DNA from: CAYOUV01 sp963790075
GTDB taxonomy: Bacteria > Chloroflexota > Anaerolineae > Anaerolineales > Villigracilaceae
Reading direction: 5' to 3'
Length of the DNA: 64,000 nucleotides
NCBI GenBank assembly: GCA_963790075.1
Contig: CAWBNG010000004.1
Coordinates: 310,001-374,000 of the forward strand
A program made the translations under genes and the position numbers. The number at the start of each line of letters is the position of its first letter. Position 1 is the first letter of the stretch. The notes below the pieces were generated by a model. That model was not told the DNA's origin. It was given only the letters and a program-made list of their open reading frames with translations, and did no database searches. Below are positions 33,752-42,693 of this stretch, piece after piece.

Positions 33752-35188
33752 ATGAGTGTGCCAGATATCAAACCCCCTTCAACCAAGACACGGCTGCGGC
33801 ATATCCTGCGCCAACTGGTCAAACAGGTTTCGCTAGAGCGACGCGCCGAAGTCCAGGTGCAACTGCGCGAGGCTGCCCACCCTGACTTCGATTTTTTCTT
33901 TTTAGTGATCCTTTCGAGCGTGATCGCCACCCTCGGGCTCCTGACAAATTCGGCTGCAGTCATCATCGGGGCCATGCTGGTCGCACCTTTGATGTCCCCA
34001 ATCATTGCCTTGGGTTTGGCATCTATGTCCGGCGACGAAAAGCTGCTGCGCGATTCTGGTTCGGCGCTGGTGCGTGGTGCCATAGTGTCCATCCTGATTG
34101 CCATCCTGTTGGCCTGGAGCAATCGCTTCCTGCCCTTCGTGACTTTGCAGGAATTGCCGGTGGAAATTCTCTCGCGTACCCGGCCCAGCCCGATTGACCT
34201 GACGATTGCCCTGGCTGGCGGAATGGCGGCTGCTTTCGCGCTGGCCCAGCCGCAGTTGTCGGCTGCCTTGCCAGGCGTGGCCATTGCTACCGCCTTGATG
34301 CCGCCGCTTTGCACGGTCGGTGTCGGTGTCGCTCTGGGACGCTGGGACATCGCCGGCGGCGCACTATTGCTCTTCATCACTAACTCGGTCACCATTGCCT
34401 TTGCCGCCATGCTGATCTTTTTCCTGCTCGGATTCACTCCCCACCGCACCGACGGCAGCAAGCTCCCACGTGGCTTGGTGTATTCCGCCTTGTTCACGCT
34501 GGCGCTGTTGATCCCCCTGACTTTGTTGAGCGCGCACTTCGTCCGCCAGGCCACCGAGAACCGCGATATCAATAATGTGGTTGCACAGGAAGTCCGCAAG
34601 GTTGGTGGGGAGATGACAGACTTGCAATTAACCCAAAGTGGTGACACGTTGCAAATGAGCCTGACCATTCGTACCACCACGCGGCTTGAATACAAGGACG
34701 TGGTCAGCTTGCAGCGCGATATTGCCTACCGCCTTCAGAAACCGGTTTCCATTGTCGTCAACCAGATCATCGCAGCGCGCCTGGACCCGCTTATTCCACC
34801 GACCTTCACCTCAACTGCGACCCCGGTTACGCTGACCCCCACGCTGACCAATACTCCAACTGCCACAGCTACCTCCACTGCTACGGCTACACCCATCCCG
34901 CCCACCCCAACCGCCACGCCATCCACAGCCCGCATCGCTAACACCAATGGCCGCACCTACATCGACCTTCTGCAAACTCCGGGTGGCCCGTCGATCGGCC
35001 GGCTGCGCATCGGAGATCACGTGCTAGTGTTGGATGATTCTCAAGTCGCGAATGGATTGGTCTGGATGGAAGTGCAGGATAAAGAAGGTCGAATAGGCTG
35101 GATCCCGCAAATCAACCTGCTAACTATCACCCTGACGCCGTCGCCTACTTTACGGGTTACCCCGGCAACGCTGACCGTCACGCCCTGA
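33752..35188 (+). CDS. DUF389 membrane protein fused to a bacterial SH3 domain
   Basis: Residues about 45-230 form the TIGR00341/DUF389 membrane domain (LLTNSAAVIIGAMLVAPLMSPII, MAAAFALAQPQLSAALPG, MPPLCTVGVGVALG). A C-terminal cytoplasmic or periplasmic extension follows, with a Thr/Pro repeat linker (about 350-392) and an SH3b-like domain (GGPSIGRLRIGDHVLVLDD to GRIGWIPQINLL). The last residues return to Thr/Pro repeats. SH3b domains bind cell-wall or protein ligands. Plain DUF389 proteins are usually shorter and lack this tail, so this is a fusion. The function of DUF389 is not known. Confidence 0.85.
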   Translation: MSVPDIKPPSTKTRLRHILRQLVKQVSLERRAEVQVQLREAAHPDFDFFFLVILSSVIATLGLLTNSAAVIIGAMLVAPLMSPIIALGLASMSGDEKLLRDSGSALVRGAIVSILIAILLAWSNRFLPFVTLQELPVEILSRTRPSPIDLTIALAGGMAAAFALAQPQLSAALPGVAIATALMPPLCTVGVGVALGRWDIAGGALLLFITNSVTIAFAAMLIFFLLGFTPHRTDGSKLPRGLVYSALFTLALLIPLTLLSAHFVRQATENRDINNVVAQEVRKVGGEMTDLQLTQSGDTLQMSLTIRTTTRLEYKDVVSLQRDIAYRLQKPVSIVVNQIIAARLDPLIPPTFTSTATPVTLTPTLTNTPTATATSTATATPIPPTPTATPSTARIANTNGRTYIDLLQTPGGPSIGRLRIGDHVLVLDDSQVANGLVWMEVQDKEGRIGWIPQINLLTITLTPSPTLRVTPATLTVTP

Positions 35189-35252
35189 ATCTAATAGAAC
35201 TCTTACGCGGATTTGCCGCCTCGCCAATGCGCCTTTGTTATAATCGCCCTTA

Positions 35253-35268
35253 CAGGGCATAAGCCCTG
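35253..35268 (+). promoter_or_regulatory. Leader hairpin and -10 box upstream of clpC
   Basis: A TATAAT at 35239-35244 is followed at once by the small hairpin CAGGGC/GCCCTG (35253-35258, 35263-35268) in the 5' leader, 20 nt before the clpC ATG. No CtsR or CIRCE operator is recognised. Confidence 0.4.
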
Positions 35269-35287
35269 AGATGAAAGGATTTCGCTT

Positions 35288-37759
35288 ATGATGCGATTTG
35301 ACCGCTTTACCGAGCGTGCCCAAGAAGCCGCTCAACGGGCTGCTGAAATTATCCAGCGCTACGGTCATAACCAGATTGACACCGAGCACATCCTGCTGGC
35401 GCTGATCGAGCAACCCGGGGGTGTTATTCCCCAAATACTTGAAAATTTGAGTGTTAGTTCCGAGGCGATTGCCGAGCGACTGGACGCGACTTTGCGTTCC
35501 AGTCCCAAGGCCAATATCTTTGGCGGTGGTGCGGGGCAGATTTTTATCACCCCGCGCGTCAAGCGCATTATTGACCTGGCCAACGAAGAAGCCAATCGTC
35601 TCAAGGACGAATACATTTCCACTGAACATATTTTCCTGGCGATCCTGACCGAACGGAATACGCCCGCCGCGCGGATCTTGGAAAGCGCCGGCCTGTCGCG
35701 CGAACGCGTCTACGATGCCGTGCAGCAAATCCGGGGCGGGCAGCGGGTCACCGACCCCCAGGCCGAATCCCGTTATCGAACCCTGGAGAAATACTCCCGT
35801 GACCTGACCCAACTGGCCCGCGAGGGCAAGCTGGATCCGGTCATCGGCCGCGACAATGAAATCCTGCGCCTGATCCAGATCCTATCGCGCCGCACCAAGA
35901 ACAACCCGGTGCTGATCGGCGAGGCCGGGGTCGGCAAGACTGCCATCGTCGAAGGTTTGGCCCAGAAGATCGCCACCAATGATGTGCCCGAAATCCTGAG
36001 CGGCAAGAGAGTTATCTCACTGGATTTGGGCAGCCTGATCGCCGGCTCCCGCTTCCGCGGCGAGTTCGAAGAACGGCTCAAAGCCGTGATCGAAGAAGTA
36101 CAGCGTGCTCAGGGTGAGGTCATCATGATGATCGACGAGCTGCACACCGTGGTTGGCGCAGGCGCAGCCCAGGGTGCGATGGATGCCAGCAACATGCTCA
36201 AGCCGGCCTTGGCACGCGGCGAACTGCAGTGCATCGGGGCAACCACGCTGGACGAATTCCATAAATATATCGAGAAGGACGCGGCTCTCGAGCGGCGCTT
36301 TGCCCCCATTTACGTTGAAGAACCGACCGTCGAAGACACGATCCGCATGTTGCAGGGCCTGCGTGATCGCTACGAGGCGCATCACAAGGTGCGTTTCTCG
36401 GACGAGGCCTTGGTGGATGCGGCTCGCATGGCCGACCGCTATGTCACCGACCGCCGCCTGCCGGACAAAGCCATTGACCTGATGGACGAAGCGGCTGCCA
36501 AGCTGCGGGTGGCGCTTTACTCCATGCCGCCTGAGCTCAAAAGCCTTAAGAGTGAGATCGATCGCCTGCAAGCCGAGGAAGAACAATCCGGGGTGGAACG
36601 CGATTACGAACGCGCCGCCCAAAAGAAGTCCGAGCGGCTGCGGCTGGATACCGAATTCCGGGAGAAACGCGACAAATGGGAGTCCGAGCACCAGCTCGAC
36701 GAAGTCGTGGATGTCAACGATATCGCCTCTGTGGTCCACCAATGGACCGGCATTCCGGTCAGCCAATTGATGGAAACCGAGGCCGAAAAACTGCTTCAGA
36801 TGGAAGATCGCATTCACGAACGCATTGTCGGGCAGGATGAAGCCATCCATGCCATTTCCGATGCAATCCGCCGCGCCCGTTCCGGTTTGAAAGACCCGAG
36901 CCGGCCAATTGGTTCATTCATCTTCATCGGTCCGTCGGGCGTCGGCAAGACCGAGCTGGCCAAGGCCCTGGCCTGGTTCATGTTCGACGATGAGGACGCA
37001 CTGGTGCGCATTGACATGTCCGAGTATCGCGAACAGCATACCGTCAGCCGCTTGTTCGGCGCACCCCCAGGATATGTTGGCTACGAAGAAGGCGGCCAGT
37101 TGACAGAGGCTGTACGCCGCCGTCCCTACCGCGTGGTGTTATTCGACGAGGTGGAGAAGGCGCATCCCGAAGTGTGGAACGCCTTGCTGCAAATCCTGGA
37201 CGACGGGCGCCTGACGGATGGCCAGGGAAACATTGTGGATTTCCGCAATACGGTCATCATCATGACCTCCAACCTGGGCACCGAGTTCGTCCACCGCAGT
37301 GGCTCGCTGGGTTTCCTGCAAAAAGCCGAAAATGACGAGGAACGCGAGTCCCACGACAAAATCGAGAAAGCGCTCAAGGGCACCTTCCGGCCTGAGTTCC
37401 TGAACCGTATCGATGAGATCATCATGTTCTCGGCGCTCAGCCTGGAAGAGATGGAAGAGATCGTGTCGCTGCATTTGAATGAGGTGCAGGAGCGCCTGAA
37501 CGAATACAACATCAGCGTCGACCTGACCGAGGAAGCCCGCGCCTGGCTGGCCAAGGAAGGCTCCGATCCCGACTTTGGCGCGCGACCGTTGCGCCGTGCT
37601 ATCCAGAAGTACGTCGAGAGCCCGCTTTCGATTGAATTGCTGGGTGGCAAATTCAGCCAGGGAGGCAAGGTGCTGGTGGACGTTGACACAAAGAAGAACA
37701 CGCTGATTTTCAAGAGCAGCGAAGCTGTCAAGACCAAGCAGCCGGTTGAGGCTTCGTAG
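35288..37759 (+). CDS. clpC: Clp protease ATPase subunit ClpC-like
   Basis: An 823-residue Hsp100 unfoldase. It has the N-terminal double Clp_N repeat (residues 1-150), AAA+ module 1 with Walker A GEAGVGKTA near 211-219, a short coiled-coil middle domain (LKSEIDRLQAEEEQSGVERDY region), and module 2 with Walker A GPSGVGKTE near 548-556. The loop SLGFLQ in module 2 fits the ClpP-docking tripeptide (LGF), so it should feed a ClpP protease rather than act like ClpB. ClpP is not in the window. A terminator follows. Confidence 0.93.
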   Translation: MMRFDRFTERAQEAAQRAAEIIQRYGHNQIDTEHILLALIEQPGGVIPQILENLSVSSEAIAERLDATLRSSPKANIFGGGAGQIFITPRVKRIIDLANEEANRLKDEYISTEHIFLAILTERNTPAARILESAGLSRERVYDAVQQIRGGQRVTDPQAESRYRTLEKYSRDLTQLAREGKLDPVIGRDNEILRLIQILSRRTKNNPVLIGEAGVGKTAIVEGLAQKIATNDVPEILSGKRVISLDLGSLIAGSRFRGEFEERLKAVIEEVQRAQGEVIMMIDELHTVVGAGAAQGAMDASNMLKPALARGELQCIGATTLDEFHKYIEKDAALERRFAPIYVEEPTVEDTIRMLQGLRDRYEAHHKVRFSDEALVDAARMADRYVTDRRLPDKAIDLMDEAAAKLRVALYSMPPELKSLKSEIDRLQAEEEQSGVERDYERAAQKKSERLRLDTEFREKRDKWESEHQLDEVVDVNDIASVVHQWTGIPVSQLMETEAEKLLQMEDRIHERIVGQDEAIHAISDAIRRARSGLKDPSRPIGSFIFIGPSGVGKTELAKALAWFMFDDEDALVRIDMSEYREQHTVSRLFGAPPGYVGYEEGGQLTEAVRRRPYRVVLFDEVEKAHPEVWNALLQILDDGRLTDGQGNIVDFRNTVIIMTSNLGTEFVHRSGSLGFLQKAENDEERESHDKIEKALKGTFRPEFLNRIDEIIMFSALSLEEMEEIVSLHLNEVQERLNEYNISVDLTEEARAWLAKEGSDPDFGARPLRRAIQKYVESPLSIELLGGKFSQGGKVLVDVDTKKNTLIFKSSEAVKTKQPVEAS

Positions 37760-37770
37760 GGTCCGATCAA

Positions 37771-37796
37771 GGCGGCAGGAATTCCTGCCGCCTTTT
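37771..37796 (+). terminator. Terminator after clpC
   Basis: An 11-bp palindromic stem (37771-37792) followed by TTTT. Confidence 0.8.
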
Positions 37797-37888
37797 GATT
37801 CCAACCGGTCAAGTGCATTGAATTCTTAATCGAAAATTAAACAAAATCGGGTAAGATTAGCCACTACTTTTTGTGAGGTAAACCAAGT

Positions 37889-39889
37889 ATGCAAAAATCT
37901 TCCGGCTCCAAAGTTGTGACGATCGTTGTTATCATAGTCGTTGTCCTTTGCTGTTGCCTGCTGCTGGTCCTGGGCGGGTCTTACGGCCTGTACAAATTGC
38001 TCAATCTTTCGGGAACGAGCACCGTCTTTGTGACTGATACGCCTGGGGCTCCGGTGGTAGTGACCCGTCCGCCGGTGGACAGCATCCCAACCGATACCCT
38101 CAGCCTGTTGGAACAGACCATCGTTCCCAATAACGACCCGCGCGACCTGGCCTGCCGGCTGCAGGGCAAATGCAACATCCCGGAGGTGGTGGCCACCAGC
38201 GCGCCGGACCGTCCGGTTGGCGACGCTGACAAGTTCTGGCTGACGGACACGGACACGAACCAATCCTTCCAGATCGACGCCACGCTGGAATATGTGACCC
38301 CGCACGTTTATTTTTGGGTGGAGAACGGAGTCGATTTCAAGCAGCAAGACATGCAAGACCTGGTCAATACCTTCGAGAATAAAATCTATCCTACCGACCG
38401 GGCATTTTTCGGCAGCGAGTGGACCCCGGGCATCGATGGCGACGTGCATATCTACATTTTGTACGCCCGCGGCATCGGCCAGCGCGTGGCCGGATATTTC
38501 TCCTCGGCGGACGAGATCAGCCCGCAGGCGCACAAGTACTCCAACGCGCACGAGATGTTCCTGTTCAACGCCGACAACAGCCCGTTGAATGATCCCTACA
38601 CCTACGGCGTGCTGGCGCACGAGTTCCAGCACATGATCCACTGGCATCTCGACCGCAACGAAACCTCCTGGATCAACGAAGGCTTCTCCGAACTGGCAGT
38701 CTTCCTGAACGGGTACACCATCGGTGGCCAGGACTGGGCCTTCCTGCGCAGCCCTGACCTGCAGCTGACCGACTGGCCCAATGATCCCAGCGCGACCGGA
38801 CCGCACTACGGTGCAGGCTTCCTGTTCACGGATTATTTCCTGAATCGCTTCGGCGAACAGGCCACCCAGGCGCTGGTGCGCGATCCCGAGAATGGCCTGG
38901 AGAGCGTGGACGACGTGCTCAAATCCATCGGCGCAACCGATCCGCAGAGCGGCCAGCCGATCACGGCCGATGATGTGGTTATCGACTGGATGACGGCCAA
39001 TTACCTGCAGGATAGCAGTGTCGCAGACGGTCGCTTCGCTTACCAGAATTACCCCGACGCGCCCAAGGCCGCCGCCACCGAGAAAATCGACACCTGCCCG
39101 CAGGACAACAATTACTCCGTCAAGCAGTACGGCGCGGAATACATCGACATCACCTGCAAAGGTAATTTCACCTTGAACTTCACCGGCTCGACTCAAACCG
39201 GGCTGCTGCCGGAGAGCCCGCATTCGGGTAACTTCGCTTTCTGGTCGAACAAGGGCGACGAATCGGACATGACCCTGACCCACAGCTTCGATTTCAGCCA
39301 GGTCAGCGGCCCGCTCAGCATTTCCTTCTGGACCTGGTACGATATCGAAAAGGATTACGATTACATCTACCTGGAAGTTTCGGAGGACGGCAAAACCTGG
39401 CAGATCATCAAGACCCCCTCCGGAACCGATCAGGACCCTTCGGGTAATTCCTACGGCTGGGGCTACAACGGCACCAGCGGCGGCGGCCCGCAGTGGATCC
39501 AGGAGACGGTCGACCTGTCGCAGTATGCCGGCAAGCAGGTCCAGCTGCGCTTCGAGTACGTGACCGATGCGGCCGTCAACGGCGAGGGCCTGCTGCTGGA
39601 CGACGTCTCGATCCCGGCCATCAACTACACGACCGATTTCGAGAGCGATGACGGCGGCTGGGATGCGGCCGGGTTCGTCCGCATCCAGAACGCGCTACCG
39701 CAGACCTATCGCCTGGCCCTGATCCTGAAGGGCAAGACCACCAGCGTGCAGATGATCGCTGTCAGCCAGGACCAGAGCGCCTCGATCCCGCTCGACCTGA
39801 GCGGGGACACCCGCGAAGCGATCCTGGTCGTGACCGGCACGACGCGCTTTACGCGCGAGCAGGCCAGCTATACCATCAGCATCAAGTAA
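37889..39889 (+). CDS. Membrane-anchored metalloprotease, immune inhibitor A-like
   Basis: A 666-residue protein with an N-terminal signal-anchor (residues 8-30), Thr/Pro-rich spacer and an extracellular zinc protease domain. The site is HEFQH (244-248), with the likely third ligand in WINEGFSELA (E264). The C-terminal half holds a MAM/lectin-like beta-sandwich (SISFWTWYDIEKDYDYIYLEVS), as in M6 peptidases of the immune inhibitor A type. It probably degrades external protein at the cell surface. Codon use is richer in GC than its neighbours. Cofactor and substrate are inferred from the family. Confidence 0.85.
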   Translation: MQKSSGSKVVTIVVIIVVVLCCCLLLVLGGSYGLYKLLNLSGTSTVFVTDTPGAPVVVTRPPVDSIPTDTLSLLEQTIVPNNDPRDLACRLQGKCNIPEVVATSAPDRPVGDADKFWLTDTDTNQSFQIDATLEYVTPHVYFWVENGVDFKQQDMQDLVNTFENKIYPTDRAFFGSEWTPGIDGDVHIYILYARGIGQRVAGYFSSADEISPQAHKYSNAHEMFLFNADNSPLNDPYTYGVLAHEFQHMIHWHLDRNETSWINEGFSELAVFLNGYTIGGQDWAFLRSPDLQLTDWPNDPSATGPHYGAGFLFTDYFLNRFGEQATQALVRDPENGLESVDDVLKSIGATDPQSGQPITADDVVIDWMTANYLQDSSVADGRFAYQNYPDAPKAAATEKIDTCPQDNNYSVKQYGAEYIDITCKGNFTLNFTGSTQTGLLPESPHSGNFAFWSNKGDESDMTLTHSFDFSQVSGPLSISFWTWYDIEKDYDYIYLEVSEDGKTWQIIKTPSGTDQDPSGNSYGWGYNGTSGGGPQWIQETVDLSQYAGKQVQLRFEYVTDAAVNGEGLLLDDVSIPAINYTTDFESDDGGWDAAGFVRIQNALPQTYRLALILKGKTTSVQMIAVSQDQSASIPLDLSGDTREAILVVTGTTRFTREQASYTISIK

Positions 39890-39912
39890 TACCCGACATA
39901 TCCGGAGGCAAG

Positions 39913-40236
39913 ATGTCTACGACACCCAAAGCACAAATCCTGGCCATGACCGGCCTGGTCGATTACCAGGATGGGGCGGTGGTCAGCCGCCAGATCATCA
40001 AAGGCGAGAGCGGCAATGTGACCCTGTTCGCCTTCGACGAGGGGCAGGAGCTGAGTGAGCACACCACGCCCTTCGACGCGCTTGCCCAGGTGCTCGAAGG
40101 CCAGGTCGAGATCAAGATCGCCGGCCAGCCGTTCGCGCTCAAAGCCGGGGAGGGAATCGTCATGCCGGCGGACCAGCCGCATGCTGTGCTGGCCACAAAA
40201 CGCTTCAAGATGCTGCTGACCATGATCCGCGCTTAA
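39913..40236 (+). CDS. Cupin domain protein, 107 aa
   Basis: A small single-domain cupin. The two cupin motifs are EGQELSEHTTPFDALAQVLEG and GEGIVMPADQPHAV; only one His is left in the first motif, so metal binding may be altered. It comes 23 bp after the metalloprotease gene and 18 bp before the Sco1-like gene, likely in one transcript. Function is unknown; family members include sugar isomerases and small-molecule sensors. Confidence 0.85.
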   Translation: MSTTPKAQILAMTGLVDYQDGAVVSRQIIKGESGNVTLFAFDEGQELSEHTTPFDALAQVLEGQVEIKIAGQPFALKAGEGIVMPADQPHAVLATKRFKMLLTMIRA

Positions 40237-40254
40237 TTTGAAGGAAATTAGATA

Positions 40255-40867
40255 ATGAAAAGAAATAATCTGTACGTCGCCGCCGGTCTGGTAGGATTTG
40301 TCATCCTGGCCCTGGCCGGCTATCTGCTCTTCGAAAAGCCCTACCAGTATCACGGCTCGGTCATCGATCCGCCCTTCGCGGCCAAAGACTTCACGCTGGC
40401 CGATTACGACGGGAACAGCTTCCAGTTGAGCCAGCAGCGCGGCAAGCTGGTGCTGCTGTTCTTCGGCTACACTTCCTGCCCGGACGTCTGCCCGACCACG
40501 CTGGCCACGTTCAAACAACTGGAGGAGAGGCTGGGCGCGCAGGCTAAGGATGCGGAAGTGGTCTTCGTGACCGTCGACCCGGCGCGCGACACGCCCGCCA
40601 AGCTGGGGGAATACCTGGCGCTCTTTAGCCCGGACTTCATCGGCCTGACCGACGATCCGGCCGCGCTGGGGGCTGTCTACCAGGAATACGGGGTCTACGT
40701 CGAGAAGCAGGACAGCGGGTGATCCGAATAATTACGGGGTCGCGCACACCTCGTCGGTCTTCGTGATCGACCCCAACGGCGATCTGCGCCTGACCTTCCC
40801 CTACGGGATGGCCGTCGCGGACATGGCCTCCGACGTGCAGCAGCTGCTGAAAGAAAAGAGCAACTGA
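40255..40867 (+). pseudogene. SCO1/SenC copper chaperone, frameshifted near the C-terminus
   Basis: Sco1 proteins deliver copper to the CuA site of cytochrome c oxidase. The frame from 40255 gives a membrane anchor (residues 7-27) and a thioredoxin fold with the copper-binding CPDVCP, but stops at the TGA 40720-40722. The missing end (NNYGVAHTSSVFVIDPNGDL, ending at 40867) sits in the next frame and includes the essential copper-ligand His. One extra base in GCGGGTGAT accounts for this. Without correction the protein lacks the His and would not function. Confidence 0.85.
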
Positions 40868-40887
40868 TCTTTTTCCCGGGAGGGAAC

Positions 40888-41412
40888 ATGAAAAAACTGA
40901 CGGTTTTGCTACTGGCGGGCCTGGTCCTGCTGAGCGCCTGCGGCGGGGCCAAAGCGCTGACGGTTGAAAATGCCTGGGCGCGTCCGGCGCCGACCGGCGG
41001 GACGGGCGGGGCTTTCTTCACGATCCACAACCCCGTCGGAGTGGCCGACCGCCTGCTGAGCGCCCAATCCCCGGTGGCCGGGATGGCCGAACTGCACCTC
41101 TCCAAGATGGAGAACGGCGTGGCCTCGATGGTCAGGCAGGATTACGTCGAGGTTCCGGCCGGGGGAGATTTAAGCTTCGCGCCGGGCGGTTACCACGTCA
41201 TGCTGATGGGATTGAAGCAGGAGCTCAAGCCGGGCGACAGCTTCCCGCTGATGCTGACCTTCGAAAAGGCCGGGCAAGTTGACCGTGCAGGTGGAGGTGC
41301 AGAGCGCCGTAATACATCTGGGGGTCGATTCACCACAGATGAAGGGGGATCAAAGCAGATCGTGGCATCTGAGCGGGTCCACACAGCGCGAAGGTCAATG
41401 CGGATAGTATAG
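40888..41412 (+). CDS. PCu(A)C copper chaperone lipoprotein, altered C-terminus
   Basis: A periplasmic copper carrier that works with Sco1 to metallate cytochrome oxidase. A lipoprotein signal with lipobox LLSAC (residues about 14-18) leads to the PCu(A)C domain with the copper ligands in MAELHLSKM and HVMLMGL. The last beta strand expected after LMLTFEKAG (KLTVQVEVQSA) lies in the other frame, so an extra base near 41271-41274 probably replaced the native end with 41 unrelated residues. The copper-binding core is intact, so partial activity is possible. Confidence 0.82.
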   Translation: MKKLTVLLLAGLVLLSACGGAKALTVENAWARPAPTGGTGGAFFTIHNPVGVADRLLSAQSPVAGMAELHLSKMENGVASMVRQDYVEVPAGGDLSFAPGGYHVMLMGLKQELKPGDSFPLMLTFEKAGQVDRAGGGAERRNTSGGRFTTDEGGSKQIVASERVHTARRSMRIV

Positions 41413-41418
41413 AACAGT

Positions 41419-41478
41419 AATACCAGACCCAGGTGCTACGCGAAGCAGGTATTCGCCTGGCGTAGGGCTGGTATTTTT
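41419..41478 (+). terminator. Long branched terminator hairpin
   Basis: Outer arms AATACCAG and CTGGTATT, a middle CTACGC/GCGTAG stem and an inner GAA/TTC stem fold this region into a long imperfect hairpin ending in TTTTT at 41474-41478, just after the PCu(A)C gene. Confidence 0.65.
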
Positions 41479-41604
41479 CGCGCTTACTGCCAGCGGACAG
41501 GTTTAGGAATTCATCGCTGCGCTCGACTAAAAGCTATCCACCTGAATGAAGATAGGATTAGGGGGACTACCGCAGGCTCCCCGATTGTATTTTCCCATCT
41601 AGTA

Positions 41605-41633
41605 TTGAATTTGGATTGATAACTCTGTATACT
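41605..41633 (+). promoter_or_regulatory. Promoter at the left edge of the accessory region
   Basis: TTGAAT (41605-41610) and TATACT (41628-41633) at 17 bp, followed by CTG-like sequence. Two other copies lie at 47624 and 53741. A ribosome-binding-like GGGAGG and a five-codon frame follow (41670s), so the immediate downstream gene seems to have been lost. Confidence 0.6.
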
Positions 41634-41925
41634 GGACTATAGTTCTCCGAATTACATTCAAGGGAGGATATAGATCATTATGCGGCACCGCTGAAGAATT
41701 AAATGATCCTTCCTTTTTATGGATTCCCGTTTTGACAAGAGATGAAAACCACTGCAATCTGATCGGGATACCAACCTAACCTCAGATATAGGATTTCGAA
41801 CCCAAGTCGTCGCTCAGCCCTTCAGCCGCCGAACCGAAACTGCACAAAATGGGGCCATCAGTCAAATAAGTGCAACTCCAAGTACACACGTGTAAAAAGA
41901 TGGGAAATTAATTTAGGAGGCGCAA
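41634..41925 (+). other. Gene-poor stretch downstream of the promoter
   Basis: About 290 bp between the promoter and the zinc-ribbon gene. I see no coherent reading frame longer than a few codons: only a ribosome binding site with a MRHR-stop frame and AT-rich sequence. It looks like a leader or a decayed gene. Confidence 0.4.
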
Positions 41926-42438
41926 ATGAAGGTCAGAATTTGTCCCAATTGCGGAAAACACAATCCGGAAGATACCTGGAACTGTGCCAATTGCGGTGAA
42001 ACGCTCTCCATGAACACTTTGGCAGACGTCGAACACCTACCTGAGCCGTCATCAGCAGGTACACCCCGGAAAGATCCTTCCGAGCCTTCGCAGGAGATCA
42101 TCGTCTACCAATCCGCGGATGCCTTTATCTCCAACCGTCAGATTATTATTGCGGGCGAAAGCTTCCGTCCACATCAGGTTGCATCGGTAGAAGTGGTGAT
42201 ATCCGATGCCAGACAACTTCCGCCCAACGCCAAAGGTGAACGAAATCCCAGAGCTGAAGATGTGCTCTTCGGGGCGGGGCTTATGGTCCGATCCATCCGC
42301 TCCCTGACCGGTATTGGTATGAAACGCTACATTCTGCGAATACACCTGCGCAGAGGACGCACCCACAACTTTAACTTTAAATCTGAGAAGAGTGCCAGCG
42401 CGCTGCTGGCTGCGCTCAATCAGGTTATCACAAATTGA
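41926..42438 (+). CDS. Zinc-ribbon protein of unknown function, 170 aa
   Basis: The first 25 residues form a zinc ribbon with two CxxC knuckles (CPNCGKHNPEDTWNCANCGE). A proline-rich linker (about 35-55) follows, then a compact domain that opens with strand-forming ISNRQIIIAGESFRPHQVASVEV and ends in a helix, somewhat like small DUF6232-type membrane-sensor domains. No transmembrane helix is convincing. TTAGGAGG precedes the ATG. It is followed 75 bp later by the first attC-like element, so it may be the first cassette of the array. Confidence 0.72.
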   Translation: MKVRICPNCGKHNPEDTWNCANCGETLSMNTLADVEHLPEPSSAGTPRKDPSEPSQEIIVYQSADAFISNRQIIIAGESFRPHQVASVEVVISDARQLPPNAKGERNPRAEDVLFGAGLMVRSIRSLTGIGMKRYILRIHLRRGRTHNFNFKSEKSASALLAALNQVITN

Positions 42439-42513
42439 TCCTGAGTGCGATGAAAGCCCAACCCGCAAGTTGATGTCAGCACATTGGATAATGAATAACT
42501 TAAAAATCAAAAA

Positions 42514-42658
42514 GCGCCCAACAAAACGTACACCCCATCACTGCTTCGCAGTGCGCCCCTTCCGCTACGCTTCAGGGATACTTACCCTACACCCTACAAG
42601 TACAGGCGGGTACGATGTCCCTAACGGGATGATATCGCGGACGCAAACCGTTAGGCGC
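42514..42658 (+). repeat. attC-like element A
   Basis: 145 bp. It opens GCGCCCAAC and closes GTTAGGCGC; eight of nine bases pair, the only exception being an A-C mismatch. The second pair of arms (ACGTACACC and GGACGC) is weaker. The inside has a CACTGC/GCAGTG hairpin. This is the layout of an integron attC site. The element at 46581 is nearly the same sequence, and the lipoprotein gene starts 35 bp after it. Confidence 0.6.
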
Positions 42659-42693
42659 AATCCTGCGCGATCAAATCAAAGGGAGATAATGTC

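Noticed and set aside
37826..39283. 485-codon open frame on the minus strand over the metalloprotease gene
   Set aside because: Low-complexity translation, antisense to a protein with clear HExxH and membrane anchor; a compositional shadow.
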